The position numbers and the translations under genes are program-made. A DNA stretch of 50,660 bases from Mesostigma viride (lineage: Eukaryota > Streptophyta > Mesostigmatophyceae > Mesostigmatales > Mesostigmataceae): positions 22,501 through 73,160 of the forward strand of contig RPFO01001169.1 in the NCBI GenBank assembly GCA_009746045.1, in the 5' to 3' direction. Shown piece after piece: positions 42,549 to 50,660 of the stretch (position 1 is its first letter; every line of letters starts with the position of its first letter). The notes below the pieces were generated by a model. That model did no database searches. It saw only the letters and a program-made list of their open reading frames with translations, and was not told where the DNA came from.

Positions 42549-43853
42549 TTAGAGGTACACGGCTGCCTGCCTGCCTGCAGCGATGTCCATCTTTGATTCG
42601 CATTCCGTGAAGATGTAGGAAATGCAGTCCGTTGCTCCCTTCTCGACTCGCAGCGTGACCACCGATGCCGTGCCACGAAGGTCAAGGCCGCTCATGTACT
42701 CTGGACCGGCACACGGCATATTAAGGTGACACGCCATGGTGAAGTTGTTGTTTAGCCACGTGGTAGGAGTCATACCCTCCCGGACACAGGACAAGACATT
42801 CCCCTGGTCACCGAACGCGGACAACAGATTGATCCACGCCTCGGTTGCGTTCGTACGGTATCCAGGCGCTAGGTTGGATCCGTTGATGTCGTACTGGTAG
42901 GAAGTCATACCATCCGCGATGTGATTGAACATCGTATTGCCAGATGCGTTGGTCACGTCCGCGCCGGCAGCAACCTGAATCGCCAGGAGTTTGCTGGCGG
43001 ACGCGGAAGACAGCGACGCCTTGATGGCATAGGGAGAACGAGTCCCGAGCGACTGTTTGGTAGACTGCCACGTCCGCCACTTGAAGGAGAGAGTTCCACC
43101 CTCGGCAAGCCTAGACGAGAAAATCTGGCCAACGATATCTTCTTGGAACCTGTACGTGTCGATGCTAAAGTGGATGTTGCTCAGTTCGAAACCAACCCCC
43201 GTTCCTGCGTCAACGGCCACAACGGTACCAGCAGCTGCTTGCGCCACGCTAGGAAGCATCACCCCTCCGTCCATGAGTGTGATTCGGATCTCGATGGGGG
43301 GGAAGAGACTCAGATCCACGATCCGAGGCTCGCCACTCAGGAATCCCAAAAAGTGGTCAATGACGCCGTCCACTGCGGTGTTTGCCTTCACGTTGTTTGT
43401 GAGAGCGCCAGCCGCATCAGCAATGACGATGTTGTTATTCTTCGACCAACCAGCGGGAGCCTGCGCGAGATTGTACTCGACACCGCCGTGCACCGAGAGC
43501 AGCGTATGGAACAGCTGGGAGTAGTCGTTGATGCTGTCGACGGTCTGACCTCCTGCCAGTACCTCGAGGCGCCTGATGATGGAGGACGTGTACGCGGGGA
43601 ACTTTGCGAACCCCGCCGTGGTCGTGGGGGTCCCCGTGAAAAACATTGCGAAGGAGTGCAAGTCCACGAACCCGGACGTGGGGAGGCGGACCGCGACCAC
43701 AGACCCTTGTTTGATGCCGTCGCTTGCTGAGAGGGTGCTGAGATGGACTCGTTGAGTCGTGTGCTGACCCAGCGCCTTCACGAGGTATTGCATGGACTTG
43801 GGGATAGCGCGCGAGTACCAGGAATTGTCCGAAGCCATAGATTGTGTATACAT
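42549..43853 (-). CDS. MCP: Major capsid protein, polinton-like virus double-jelly-roll type
   Basis: ATG 43853, or the second ATG at 43838 (MASDNSWYSRAIPKSMQYLV); 434 residues. The size, the beta-rich composition, the RVHLSTLSASDGIKQGSVV opening and the IRRLEVLAGGQTVDSINDYS block resemble major capsid proteins of PLVs and virophages. In these, two jelly rolls per subunit form pseudo-hexameric capsomers. The frame is intact. The gene lies in the middle of the minus-strand morphogenesis block next to the minor-capsid and pVI-like genes. A TAAAAATATCTCATTC sequence precedes the start. The fold is inferred from sequence pattern and context, not from alignment. Confidence 0.65.
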   Translation of the reverse strand: MYTQSMASDNSWYSRAIPKSMQYLVKALGQHTTQRVHLSTLSASDGIKQGSVVAVRLPTSGFVDLHSFAMFFTGTPTTTAGFAKFPAYTSSIIRRLEVLAGGQTVDSINDYSQLFHTLLSVHGGVEYNLAQAPAGWSKNNNIVIADAAGALTNNVKANTAVDGVIDHFLGFLSGEPRIVDLSLFPPIEIRITLMDGGVMLPSVAQAAAGTVVAVDAGTGVGFELSNIHFSIDTYRFQEDIVGQIFSSRLAEGGTLSFKWRTWQSTKQSLGTRSPYAIKASLSSASASKLLAIQVAAGADVTNASGNTMFNHIADGMTSYQYDINGSNLAPGYRTNATEAWINLLSAFGDQGNVLSCVREGMTPTTWLNNNFTMACHLNMPCAGPEYMSGLDLRGTASVVTLRVEKGATDCISYIFTECESKMDIAAGRQAAVYL

Positions 43854-43900
43854 TCGAATGAGATATTTTTACTGAAGAAGCTGGCCGAGTATGGGATTTT

Positions 43901-44224
43901 TTACCTTCGCTCCATCAACCCGTCTTTCGAGGTTGGACAGGCGCTCAGACCAGTGTTTGCGACTGAGTACGCTTTCCCGAGCAGCGTACTCTTCGCGATC
44001 ATGTTGGATGGGATGTGTCCGAGCGCGGAATCGACAATGCCCGCCGCCTGTTTGGCAGCCCGCGCCCCGTCGCCAATTTTTGAGATGACTTCGCCAGCGA
44101 CGTGCCCGGCTTTCTTGACAGCTGACACGATGGCCGCCCCGTCGCCGACCCTCTTGATAGCGTTGCCGGCAAACTCTCCCACGCGTCTAGCCACGTTTCC
44201 GATTGCTCCAAAATTAACTTTCAT
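43901..44224 (-). CDS. Small amphipathic pVI-like virion protein, 107 aa
   Basis: ATG 44224 (MKVNFGAIGNVARRVGEFAG) overlaps the end of the upstream gene by 11 bases. The N-terminal 75 residues are Ala/Gly/Val-rich with regularly spaced Lys/Arg (NAIKRVGDG, SAVKKAGHVAGEVISKIGDG), predicting amphipathic helices. Adenovirus protein VI and its polinton counterparts are membrane-active, amphipathic and encoded near the capsid genes. The resemblance here is in composition and position only. The end reads KDGLMERR. Confidence 0.4.
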   Translation of the reverse strand: MKVNFGAIGNVARRVGEFAGNAIKRVGDGAAIVSAVKKAGHVAGEVISKIGDGARAAKQAAGIVDSALGHIPSNMIAKSTLLGKAYSVANTGLSACPTSKDGLMERR

Positions 44225-45076
44225 CGTCCTCGATAGTACTAGATGGCTGAGAAATAAATCTGGTTTGTGGCTGGACGGTCCTGTCAAGGGCCATATACTT
44301 CAAAACGCTCCCGATCTTCCTCGCCTCTATTCCCATCGCCTTCTGAGGGCTTATGCGGAAGGAGAGCTGAAGAGCCCAATCCGAGTAGACAGTTATAGGA
44401 GCGTCGTCCTCGTCGAGCAGTCGGATCGTGATGTTGCTGGGAGAGTCCTTGAGATGCTGCCACAAAGGGGTCGCTGCCTGCCAAACAATGGGTTCTAAGA
44501 ACTGCGACATGTTGGGACAGACGGCCAAAAGGCCTCCATATCCCGTGCCTGTCGACGATGATATCACGTTTCCTCGAACGATGTCGCTGTATACATACAC
44601 CATTCTCAGTCTCCCATTCGTTGCTGGCCGGTTGCTAGCGAGGACACCTGTGAAAGGATATGATCCTTCCATGAGCCCCAACACCCGGCCCGTGGGCTCA
44701 TCCACCGCGACAGAGAACTCGGTGGCATTTGTCACGGTAAAAGACTAGTCGCCCTGTTGTACGTGACCGAGAACCCAGGATCTACCGCCTTCAAAGCTTC
44801 CTCTATGTTTTTTCGGTTTTCGATAGTCGTGTACGAGCCGAGCGGCAAGGTCACCTTCGTAGGGGACTCGCTGCCAGACAAACGGACAGTGAAGTATCGG
44901 TTTCCTTCGCTGATGTGAGTCTGTTCAAACGGGATGGTCATGAGGGTAAGCCCGACGTCGTGATAATCGTCAAGGAGTCCCGCCGGGATGTCCCATACCG
45001 GATCCACTAGCGTCCCGCGAGTTCGGTTCTCCGTGCGAAGAGTGAGTGTCAGCGTTTCCTGGATGAACTCCTTCAT
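44214..45076 (-). CDS. Minor capsid/penton-like protein, split by one -1 break
   Basis: ATG 45076 (MKEFIQETLTLTLRTENRT). The frame contains DDYHDVGLTLMTIPFEQTHI, RYFTVRL and VTLPLGSYTTIENRKNIEEA, and stops at TGA 44732-44734. The continuing frame (from 44735, where only a GTG is available) reads TNATEFSVAVDEPTGRVLGL and then WALQLSFRISPQKAMGIEAR. One extra T in the T4 run (plus strand 44739-44742) joins the two halves through SLFTVTNATEF, giving about 287 residues. Beta-rich proteins with a GxYTTIEEL...IN...LG pattern next to the capsid gene are typical PLV minor capsid (penton) proteins. The assignment rests on that pattern and the neighbourhood. Confidence 0.45.
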
Positions 45077-45314
45077 CGGCCACTTCTTCTGACAATAGCT
45101 CAGAAGTAATTTCGTTTGTCCCAAAAACCTTGACGACGCCTTCCTCAATTTTCGCCGATGCCCTTTTCATGGCGCGCTTCGTCTTCCCTGTGAGTGGCTT
45201 CTTCCTACAGTAGAGCATGGCCGCCTCAATGAACTCTCGCGGGACATTTGGATGGAGGGTCATCCATTGAGAGATCTCGAGCATCTCGGCGTCAGTGAAC
45301 AGCGGGCTGCTCAT
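44970..45314 (-). CDS. Small protein between zinc-finger and minor-capsid genes, C-terminus uncertain
   Basis: ATG 45314 (MSSPLFTDAEMLEISQWMTL) starts two bases after the upstream stop. The first 72 residues look coding, including EFIEAAMLYCRKKPLTGKTK. The last third overlaps the next gene by over 100 bases and has a low-complexity, out-of-frame look. A one-base insertion near GTTTTTGGGACA would end the protein at a TGA about 18 bases before the next ATG. Whether it is a 114-aa overlapping gene or a ~75-aa gene with a base missing cannot be settled here. Confidence 0.4.
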   Translation of the reverse strand: MSSPLFTDAEMLEISQWMTLHPNVPREFIEAAMLYCRKKPLTGKTKRAMKRASAKIEEGVVKVFGTNEITSELLSEEVADEGVHPGNADTHSSHGEPNSRDASGSGMGHPGGTP

Positions 45315-45316
45315 GT

Positions 45317-45820
45317 TTACTCTTCTGTGAGATTTTTTTCAGCGCCTTCTTTTGGAATTCCCACGACCGTGTTGTGGACCCTCCTGAGATGCAGCAGGAG
45401 GTTTTTTTCGTTTGCGAACGTGCTCTTACACCCGGGTTGTGGGCATTTCCACCTCGCGCCTCCCACCTGGACTCGTTTCCCGACAGGTACACCCGCAGGC
45501 TCCGGGGGTGCCGCCACTGCTTCATCGACGACAACCGGTTCGGGAGCCGGCGCGACAGGGGCCGGTTGGGCATACGCGGACAATGGGGGGTACGCGACCG
45601 GTCTAGAGTTCGCCATCACTGACGCCATGAGAAGGGCATCCTTGAACCCTCGCGCCTCTGCGACCTTCCCTTTGTTCACCGCTCTTCGGACCGGCGCGCT
45701 GTGGATGACAATGGTGTTGGTCGATGAAGCGGTCACCTGCGACTGGGGTGCGACCTTACGCTTCGGTTTTCCCCTTTTACTTGAAGGACGGCGCCGTGCT
45801 GATTTCTGACGCCTTGCCAT
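45317..45820 (-). CDS. Basic protein with one C2H2 zinc finger
   Basis: ATG 45820; 167 residues. The first 25 are very basic (MARRQKSARRRPSSKRGKPK). An Ala/Pro/Val-rich linker spans about residues 75-112. A C-x4-C-x12-H-x4-H finger lies at about 126-149 (CPQPGCKSTFANEKNLLLH). A basic head plus a C2H2 finger suggests DNA binding, for example a core or genome-condensing protein or a late regulator. It is the fourth gene of the minus-strand block. TATAAAAATCTATG lies upstream. Confidence 0.6.
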   Translation of the reverse strand: MARRQKSARRRPSSKRGKPKRKVAPQSQVTASSTNTIVIHSAPVRRAVNKGKVAEARGFKDALLMASVMANSRPVAYPPLSAYAQPAPVAPAPEPVVVDEAVAAPPEPAGVPVGKRVQVGGARWKCPQPGCKSTFANEKNLLLHLRRVHNTVVGIPKEGAEKNLTEE

Positions 45821-45842
45821 TTCTGCATATAATCATAGATTT

Positions 45843-47098
45843 TTATAACGTCCAAGTGAGGGTCTTGTTAGTCGACACGGCCATTTTTCCAGCGCGCGAC
45901 TTGCAAAACGCGGTAGACAACGCTATGTTTGTTGACGTGTCAGTGGTGATGCGAGGAATCCGCAATGCGATTTCAAACACCCCGTCATCCTCCTCGTATC
46001 CTGAAACAACATTCCAGTTGCTGCCAATTATAACGTTTACCGGCCAGACGGACAGGCCGCTAGCCGTTAAGCGATATGGGTTTGATATGTCGAGAATCGT
46101 TGGTGGGTTGTTATCAAATGTTAACCTGACAAGGATATTGGTCAACGCGGTCGGAAGAGTTAGTTCCGATTGTGTGGCCGGGTCGTGGAAAGACATCACG
46201 GCCACAGGGGCGCCGTGCCAAAATTGCGGAAGCGGGTAGTCGTATATGGGCTGCCTCAGACCGACCAAAGAATCTGCTTCCAAATCGTGTGCGATATACG
46301 CCTAGTTTCTCGGACATCTTCATACAGGGCCACGTCCATCCCGTGATTGCCGCCAATTGACGACAGGCTTGAACCATAATAGTAGCTTAGGCTAGAAGCA
46401 AATAAAAGCGGGCTCGGGCCAGATACTGTTGGATCTAATACCTGGAACGTCACGGTCGCCAAATGGATCATACCAGTAACTGGAGGATCAACCAGTGAAA
46501 TATGATCACAGGTTATGTCAACGTACGACGAGGATTTTGATATTGTCGTTGTAGAAAAACCGCCAGTCCACGCTTCTCCAACGACTACGCTGATAAGCAA
46601 CGGATCATTGCTCAACTTGGTGTTTGAAAATCCAAGTCTTACATAAAACTTCCTTACCGACTGACGAGCTGGTAGAATCCCATATATTTTGGCAGTATAT
46701 TGGTTCATTTGCACGCCGTATTGAACATCGGGACACTTAACAACCGTGCGGATGACACTCTCATTCGTGAGTGTTAGCTCCTTAAACCAAGTATCCGCCA
46801 CACCCGGTACGGGTTTTGTGACGCTATATTTGCCAAAAATGCTACAATTCCTCGACGAGGTGGACCTGTGACGCAGCTCCAACACGTCTCCGACGGCTGT
46901 GTACGATCCGGATGGGTTGTTGGTTTTTAGAGAGTCGAACTCTATGTCTTGTAGGTCATCTTTGATTGGCCAGACATACGCGCCGTGGTACTCTCCGCTC
47001 AAGTGGAAGACTGGTCGGAGGGGCATCGGAATGTACGGGTCAAGAATGTCTGTAGGAGTGGTTGTAAATATACCGGACGAGTTTGAGATTTTAGTCAT
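45843..47098 (-). CDS. Unidentified virion-type protein, split by one -1 break
   Basis: The start is set at ATG 47098 (MTKISNSSGIFTTTPTDIL). It overlaps the upstream TGA as ATGA, and an earlier ATG would overlap by 103 bases. The first frame runs to TGA 46256. The second (46283-45843) has no ATG at its head but continues with LVGLRQPIYDYPLPQFWHG and LTLPTALTNILVRLTFDN. One extra T in the TTT run (plus strand AAA at 46282-46284) fuses them through TILEADSLVG, giving about 419 residues. The protein is beta-rich, with FYVRLGFSN and HISLVDPPVTGMIHLATVTF blocks. Position suggests a tail-, vertex- or fibre-associated protein. Confidence 0.5.
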
Positions 47099-49152
47099 GT
47101 CACTAAGTTTTGAGGAGTTGTTTTGGATATATAACGCTCCACCTTCCCATCCGATTTTCTTCGAAATGCCACCCAGTAGCTGTTTTGTTGTCTCCATGAT
47201 GAGTTTAACGTGTATCGAACCTTCGACTTCAGATTGTCAAACAGGTCGAGTGCATAGTCACTATGGTGCAGATTGATACCCAGCATACCCCAATGCGTCG
47301 TAGCCGCATTTCTCCAATTCTGATGGGCATCTGTCGTGGCCGGGTGATATTTATTCGTCAAAGACATAGTATTTTCTGCAAACGAGACGAAAGCATCGTT
47401 GCTGCCCAAATATAGCCGAAAACACAATAGAAATGGGCCGTCGATGAGCTGCTCTGAAAAAACAACACATTTGCTTGGTGCCGGAGTGGCTGTTTTTACA
47501 AAAAAGAATTTTTCGGGAGACCCTTCAAAGTAGTATTTCGAAGCTTCTGCTTGCAGCGTGGTCACGGAGTGGCGCGAGAATGATTCTAGAGAATGGAGCG
47601 TCGTAGCGGGGCCGTCTATCTCCACGGTCTCTCCTGACAGGTTTGGCGAGTCCTTTACGGTTACGATCCTGTATCTGAGTTCTACATCATCGCCTTCGGA
47701 TGGATTTTGAAACGTCGTTGTCTTCAACGTCCCATCCAAGGCCCCTTGAGATACTCCGTTCGCCAACAGATGAAAACCGGTGAGAGGAGGCAACGACTTT
47801 CCCCACCCCACATCATGGTCTGCGTAGACGCCGTTGATCGCGATTTTTACAGGATTTAGATATGAAATGTAGGAACTTGGTGTCCGGATGCCGGAGTGCA
47901 GTTGGCTCATTTTTGAAACGCATACCATCACCCCTCCTTTGTGGGTGGTGTAGGAGGTGAGGGTCGAGTCGTTGTAGACGTCTATCTCGTAGTTCATATA
48001 CTTGTTACTATCTGCCGCGACTGGCGCGGTGATTACGGCGTCTTCCCCGCGCAGTCCCCCGTTTTGCGAGAGGGAGACTCCGCCGATGGTCGGAGTGGTC
48101 GGCGTGAGCTGGGTGGAATTCATGTACCACCTGATGGGGAGTTTGCGTTGGTATGCGAAGGGGGTCGTCATCTTTATGCCCTGTTTGAGGGTCGTTCCCT
48201 CTACGACCTCCCAATTAGCGGTGGTTGGATTGGTGCTCCAGTAGAGTGCGTTCACAGGGTCAATCGGACCCATTCGCCAGTCCGTCAGTGGCGAGTATGT
48301 ACGCGTGATGGTGAAGGATCTCCCAGTTAGTGGAAGGCGGCGGTTGTCGTCGCGAATCGTGGCGAAAGACAACAACTCCACGCGGAGAGGGAGGCCGTTA
48401 AATCGAGATCCGCCGAGACCATAGAAAGAGTCGGAAAAGTATGGATATCCTACCTCTCCGTCCACAACGCTCTCCCCCGTGCGCGCCTGGGTCGTGTGGT
48501 AGTCGCGATAGGTAAACTTACAGATTCCACTCGCGTCGCCATTCGTAACGTTGTAGGGCAGCTGGACTCGCACATCCTGGTCATTGATGACGTTGAACGC
48601 GTTTTGGTGCGACACGGTCGTCCCGTCTTCGAGATGGAGGACGAAATCCCCGTTCAAGTTAGCTATCGACGTTTTGCCTACCCCGTGTTGGTCAAAAAGG
48701 TAGTCCAATTGCGCGCGGGTCAGGACTCTGCCACCAGGGTCTAGCAACGTATCAGGGCTAAAGTCGAAGACGTGGTACTGGGTTGCTCCCACTTTCGCCG
48801 TAAGGTAAGGTTCATTTAGAGTGAGATCGTCGACTAAAGTAGTCCCTGATTTAAAATAGGAATACCCATTCACGACGAGACTGTAAGCAAGTTCCGATGG
48901 GTCGCTTGCGGTCTCGTCGTCGTAATTGTCTCCGAGTCGCACATTTGTCGGCTGGCTCGGGTAGAAAATTTTGAATCCGTCGACAACGAGTGACTCATCG
49001 AATGGATGTGAAGTGCCAAGAAGTAACGTAACGCTAGCTTGAAGCCCATCTATGTCTGTTTCGATGTTAGAAACACGCTCCTCCATTTCAGGGTCGAGCG
49101 TTAACCCGGTGGCGAGATTGGTCGGTCTGCTCAATGTTGTTAGAACGACCAT
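47095..49152 (-). CDS. Long fibre-like virion protein, 685 aa
   Basis: ATG 49152 opens the minus-strand block directly at the divergent promoter. Residues 23-46 (MEERVSNIETDIDGLQASV) predict a short trimerising coiled coil. The rest is a long beta-rich chain with many Thr/Ser/Gly/Asn and few Cys, including GGRVLTRAQLDYLFDQHGVG and LRYRIVTVKDSPNLSGETV. There is no membrane segment. An N-terminal coiled coil followed by a long beta region is the layout of viral fibres and tail spikes. No specific family was recognised. It ends in the ATGA overlap with the next gene. Confidence 0.5.
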   Translation of the reverse strand: MVVLTTLSRPTNLATGLTLDPEMEERVSNIETDIDGLQASVTLLLGTSHPFDESLVVDGFKIFYPSQPTNVRLGDNYDDETASDPSELAYSLVVNGYSYFKSGTTLVDDLTLNEPYLTAKVGATQYHVFDFSPDTLLDPGGRVLTRAQLDYLFDQHGVGKTSIANLNGDFVLHLEDGTTVSHQNAFNVINDQDVRVQLPYNVTNGDASGICKFTYRDYHTTQARTGESVVDGEVGYPYFSDSFYGLGGSRFNGLPLRVELLSFATIRDDNRRLPLTGRSFTITRTYSPLTDWRMGPIDPVNALYWSTNPTTANWEVVEGTTLKQGIKMTTPFAYQRKLPIRWYMNSTQLTPTTPTIGGVSLSQNGGLRGEDAVITAPVAADSNKYMNYEIDVYNDSTLTSYTTHKGGVMVCVSKMSQLHSGIRTPSSYISYLNPVKIAINGVYADHDVGWGKSLPPLTGFHLLANGVSQGALDGTLKTTTFQNPSEGDDVELRYRIVTVKDSPNLSGETVEIDGPATTLHSLESFSRHSVTTLQAEASKYYFEGSPEKFFFVKTATPAPSKCVVFSEQLIDGPFLLCFRLYLGSNDAFVSFAENTMSLTNKYHPATTDAHQNWRNAATTHWGMLGINLHHSDYALDLFDNLKSKVRYTLNSSWRQQNSYWVAFRRKSDGKVERYISKTTPQNLVT

Positions 49153-49176
49153 TTATTATCTACCTAGAATATAAAC
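49153..49176. promoter_or_regulatory. 24-bp divergent promoter between the two viral gene blocks
   Basis: Only 24 bases separate two ATGs pointing outwards. The spacer contains ATATAAAC towards the plus gene and AATAATAAAT-type sequence towards the minus gene, so the transcription start or promoter elements must be extremely short or overlap coding sequence. Confidence 0.5.
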
Positions 49177-49703
49177 ATGGCCTCTGAGGCTTCAGAGACC
49201 CCAACGAGCTACCAAGACGAAACCTTCGCCGAGACGCGGGAAGAGCAGGTTGACCTGGTCAAGACAATTCGAAAGGGACAACCGCTGAATGATGAACAGA
49301 AAAAAGCCCTTCGCGACAAAATGAGGGTTTACCAGCAACGCGCAAAAGCCGAGAGGGAGAAGAGACGAAACGAGAAAAGGAGGCAGAGATAACGAAACGA
49401 AAGGTCCTTGCAAAGGAATTGGAGATTCAGCGGCAAAGGCTAGTCGAACTCGAGCTGCAAGAAGCCCGCAACAAATCGCGGATTGAACGCCTTCTCGCTG
49501 AAGATTCCGTCGCCTCAACCCCCGCCGACACGCCAAAACCAAGACGGGGTCGAAAGCCCAAGGAGACAGAGCCGGACTCTCCGCCACCCCCGATCAAGAC
49601 CCGACAGCTCCCACCTCCACCACCGCCACCTGTCGCGATGACGCCATACGAGATGCGCATGGCCGCCATCCGCGCGTCTCTCCTTGCTAGTCTGGACGAT
49701 TAA
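49177..49703 (+). CDS. Coiled-coil protein with Pro-rich C-terminus, split by one -1 break
   Basis: ATG 49177 (MASEASETPTSYQDETFAE). A Lys/Arg/Glu-rich helix (QQRAKAEREKRRNEKR) runs to a stop at 49390. The neighbouring frame, open across the stop and lacking an ATG, continues the same helix (EAEITKRKVLAKELEIQR, then QRLVELELQEARNKSR). It ends with a basic KPRRGRKPKE patch, PPPPPPP, and MRMAAIRASLLASLDD at 49703. One extra A in the A4 run (49375-49378) fuses both into about 175 residues. A long charged coiled coil next to the packaging ATPase suggests a scaffold or packaging accessory role. Confidence 0.5.
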
Positions 49704-49715
49704 AATGTCTTCAGA

Positions 49716-50600
49716 ATGATAATGGCTATCATCGAAGAGCGACGAATTCATTCACTTGAGAACAAAGACATCAAGCAACGATACGCCCCACAGCGTCCTG
49801 CTCCACCGAATATGCCGAGTCTTCATTTCATCGCAAACTTCTGCGGAGCTCGACGGTCTGGGAAAACTACATCGGCAGTCAACATGGCGAAGGCTTACTT
49901 TGCTAAAAACTCATTCGACAAGCTGTACCTCATTTCAGGGAGTGCCCACACGGAGCCAAAATACAATGAGCTCCCGGAACCAGCTATGACGATGGAAGTC
50001 TACTCTAACCTGGCATTCGATGGGATGATAGATCATATAAAGTCTGACCTCCACGAATACGAGAGGTACAAGGACGATCTCAAGGTCTGGGAAACGTTCA
50101 AACGCGAATACGTGGATGGGAAAAAAAACGCAGAACTCATGGACCTCTCCATGTACCTACGCCTTGATGCAATGAACTGGGATAAACCTGCGACAAGGTT
50201 CGAGCACGGTCCTCCTTCGTCGCTCATTCTGATAGACGACATGCAAGGCAGTGCCCTCTATCAGAGCTCTAGCAAAAACGCTGTTGCGGCTTTCGCGTTC
50301 AAACACAGACACTTCCTCACGAGCATGATTTTCCTGACACAGGCGTACACAAGCGGTGGCGTACCACGAGCAGTGCGAGCGAATATATCGTTTCTTGCGC
50401 TGTTCAGAACGAAGGACCATCGAGCCGCGCGACAGATCGCGGAAGAGAGCGCGGGGGCTGTGGCGCCGGACGAGTTTCTCGCGCTATGGGACCACGCCGT
50501 CAAGGACGATCCTCACGACTTCTTTGCTGTCGACTTCGACCAGCGCGACCCGAAAAAAATGTTTCGTCGAAACTTCAATACATTTCTCTCGATAAAATAA
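49716..50600 (+). CDS. A32/FtsK-HerA-type genome-packaging ATPase
   Basis: ATG 49716; 294 residues; intact. The Walker A loop is GARRSGKT (residues 44-51) after strand FIANFC. Walker B is SLILIDDM near residues 168-175. The segment HRHFLTSMIFLTQAY...RAVRANISFLALFRTKDH after Walker B matches the sensor region of packaging ATPases of PLVs, virophages and large DNA viruses, which pump genome into preformed capsids. The length is normal for the family. It starts 12 bases after the coiled-coil gene and is the strongest single evidence for the viral nature of this block. Confidence 0.75.
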   Translation: MIMAIIEERRIHSLENKDIKQRYAPQRPAPPNMPSLHFIANFCGARRSGKTTSAVNMAKAYFAKNSFDKLYLISGSAHTEPKYNELPEPAMTMEVYSNLAFDGMIDHIKSDLHEYERYKDDLKVWETFKREYVDGKKNAELMDLSMYLRLDAMNWDKPATRFEHGPPSSLILIDDMQGSALYQSSSKNAVAAFAFKHRHFLTSMIFLTQAYTSGGVPRAVRANISFLALFRTKDHRAARQIAEESAGAVAPDEFLALWDHAVKDDPHDFFAVDFDQRDPKKMFRRNFNTFLSIK

Positions 50601-50622
50601 TTTTCTCTGAACATGATATACT

Positions 50623-50660
50623 ATGGATATTCCGTCCATCAAACGATACGCAGGCGCCGA
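50623..50660 (+). CDS. Start of the next plus-strand viral gene, cut by the window edge
   Basis: ATG 50623 reads MDIPSIKRYAGA to the window end, 22 bases after the ATPase stop. An alternative ATG at 50613 is in another frame. There is too little to name a product. Confidence 0.4.
   Translation, partial: MDIPSIKRYAGA

Noticed and set aside
42921-44498. Long plus-strand frames of 269 and 251 codons opposite the capsid genes
   Set aside because: They are complements of the intact minus-strand genes, lack plausible composition and cut across several viral gene boundaries.
44735-44735. GTG as a genuine start codon of a separate 173-aa gene
   Set aside because: The frame is open upstream and its sequence continues the preceding protein; a eukaryotic virus is unlikely to use GTG here.
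44732-44742. Programmed -1 frameshift in the minor-capsid-like gene
   Set aside because: The site is not a canonical slippery heptamer, and four other breaks in the block have the same one-base character, so a missing base is simpler.
46256-47197. ATG at 47197 as the start of the virion-type gene
   Set aside because: It would overlap the fibre gene by 103 bases, whereas the ATG at 47098 gives a clean 4-base ATGA overlap.

Overview
The window looks like nuclear DNA of a microalga, most likely a chlorophyte, with part of a polinton-like virus (PLV) integrated at its right end. The evidence for a eukaryotic host is indirect. Short exons have consensus splice sites and matching phases. Several stop codons are followed closely by TGTAA, the polyadenylation signal of chlamydomonadalean green algae. 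There is one degenerate CCCTAAA telomere-type stretch and an extreme density of tetranucleotide microsatellites. No ribosomal or transfer RNA gene was seen, and the species cannot be named from the sequence.

Layout: 1-12 kb is mostly retrotransposon debris. It holds the 3' end of an EEP-domain gene, several LINE ORF1 copies in both orientations, one LINE reverse-transcriptase 3' fragment nested in an ORF1 copy, and a 1.34-kb TTAA-flanked piggyBac-like MITE. From 12 to 30 kb lies host DNA packed with satellites: GGT, CCTC, GTAG/GGGC/GGCA, TC, and arrays of 26, 27, 49, 56 and 69 bp. Between them are fragments of spliced genes: a minus-strand gene at 13.6-16.1 kb, minus-strand exons at 18.5, 23.8 and 24.3-24.8 kb, a three-exon plus-strand gene for a secreted Cys-rich furin-like-repeat protein at 26.2-27.9 kb, and two plus-strand exons at 29.7-30.1 kb. 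From 30.7 to 38.0 kb lies a cluster of LINE-type elements that carry ORF1 but no reverse transcriptase. Two of them have exact 12-bp target-site duplications, so they behave as complete non-autonomous units, comparable to mammalian HAL1. A short host terminal exon follows at 38.05 kb.

From about 38.4 kb to the right edge the DNA changes to compact, almost gap-free genes in two divergent blocks that meet at a 24-bp intergenic promoter (49153-49176). The minus block encodes a long fibre-like protein, a virion protein, a C2H2-finger protein, a minor-capsid/penton-like protein, a small amphipathic pVI-like protein, a double-jelly-roll-type major capsid protein, a hidden 56-aa protein, an Ig-like/LamG-like adhesin and two unknown proteins. 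The plus block encodes a coiled-coil protein, an A32/FtsK-HerA-type packaging ATPase and the first codons of another gene. This is the morphogenesis module of a PLV. The replication and integration genes are presumably beyond the right edge. The left end of the block carries four copies of a 55-bp inverted-repeat cassette.

Four virus genes are broken into overlapping frames. All five clear breaks are -1 shifts, and each would be repaired by one extra base in a short homopolymer. That points either to systematic sequencing deletions or to early decay of the integrated copy.
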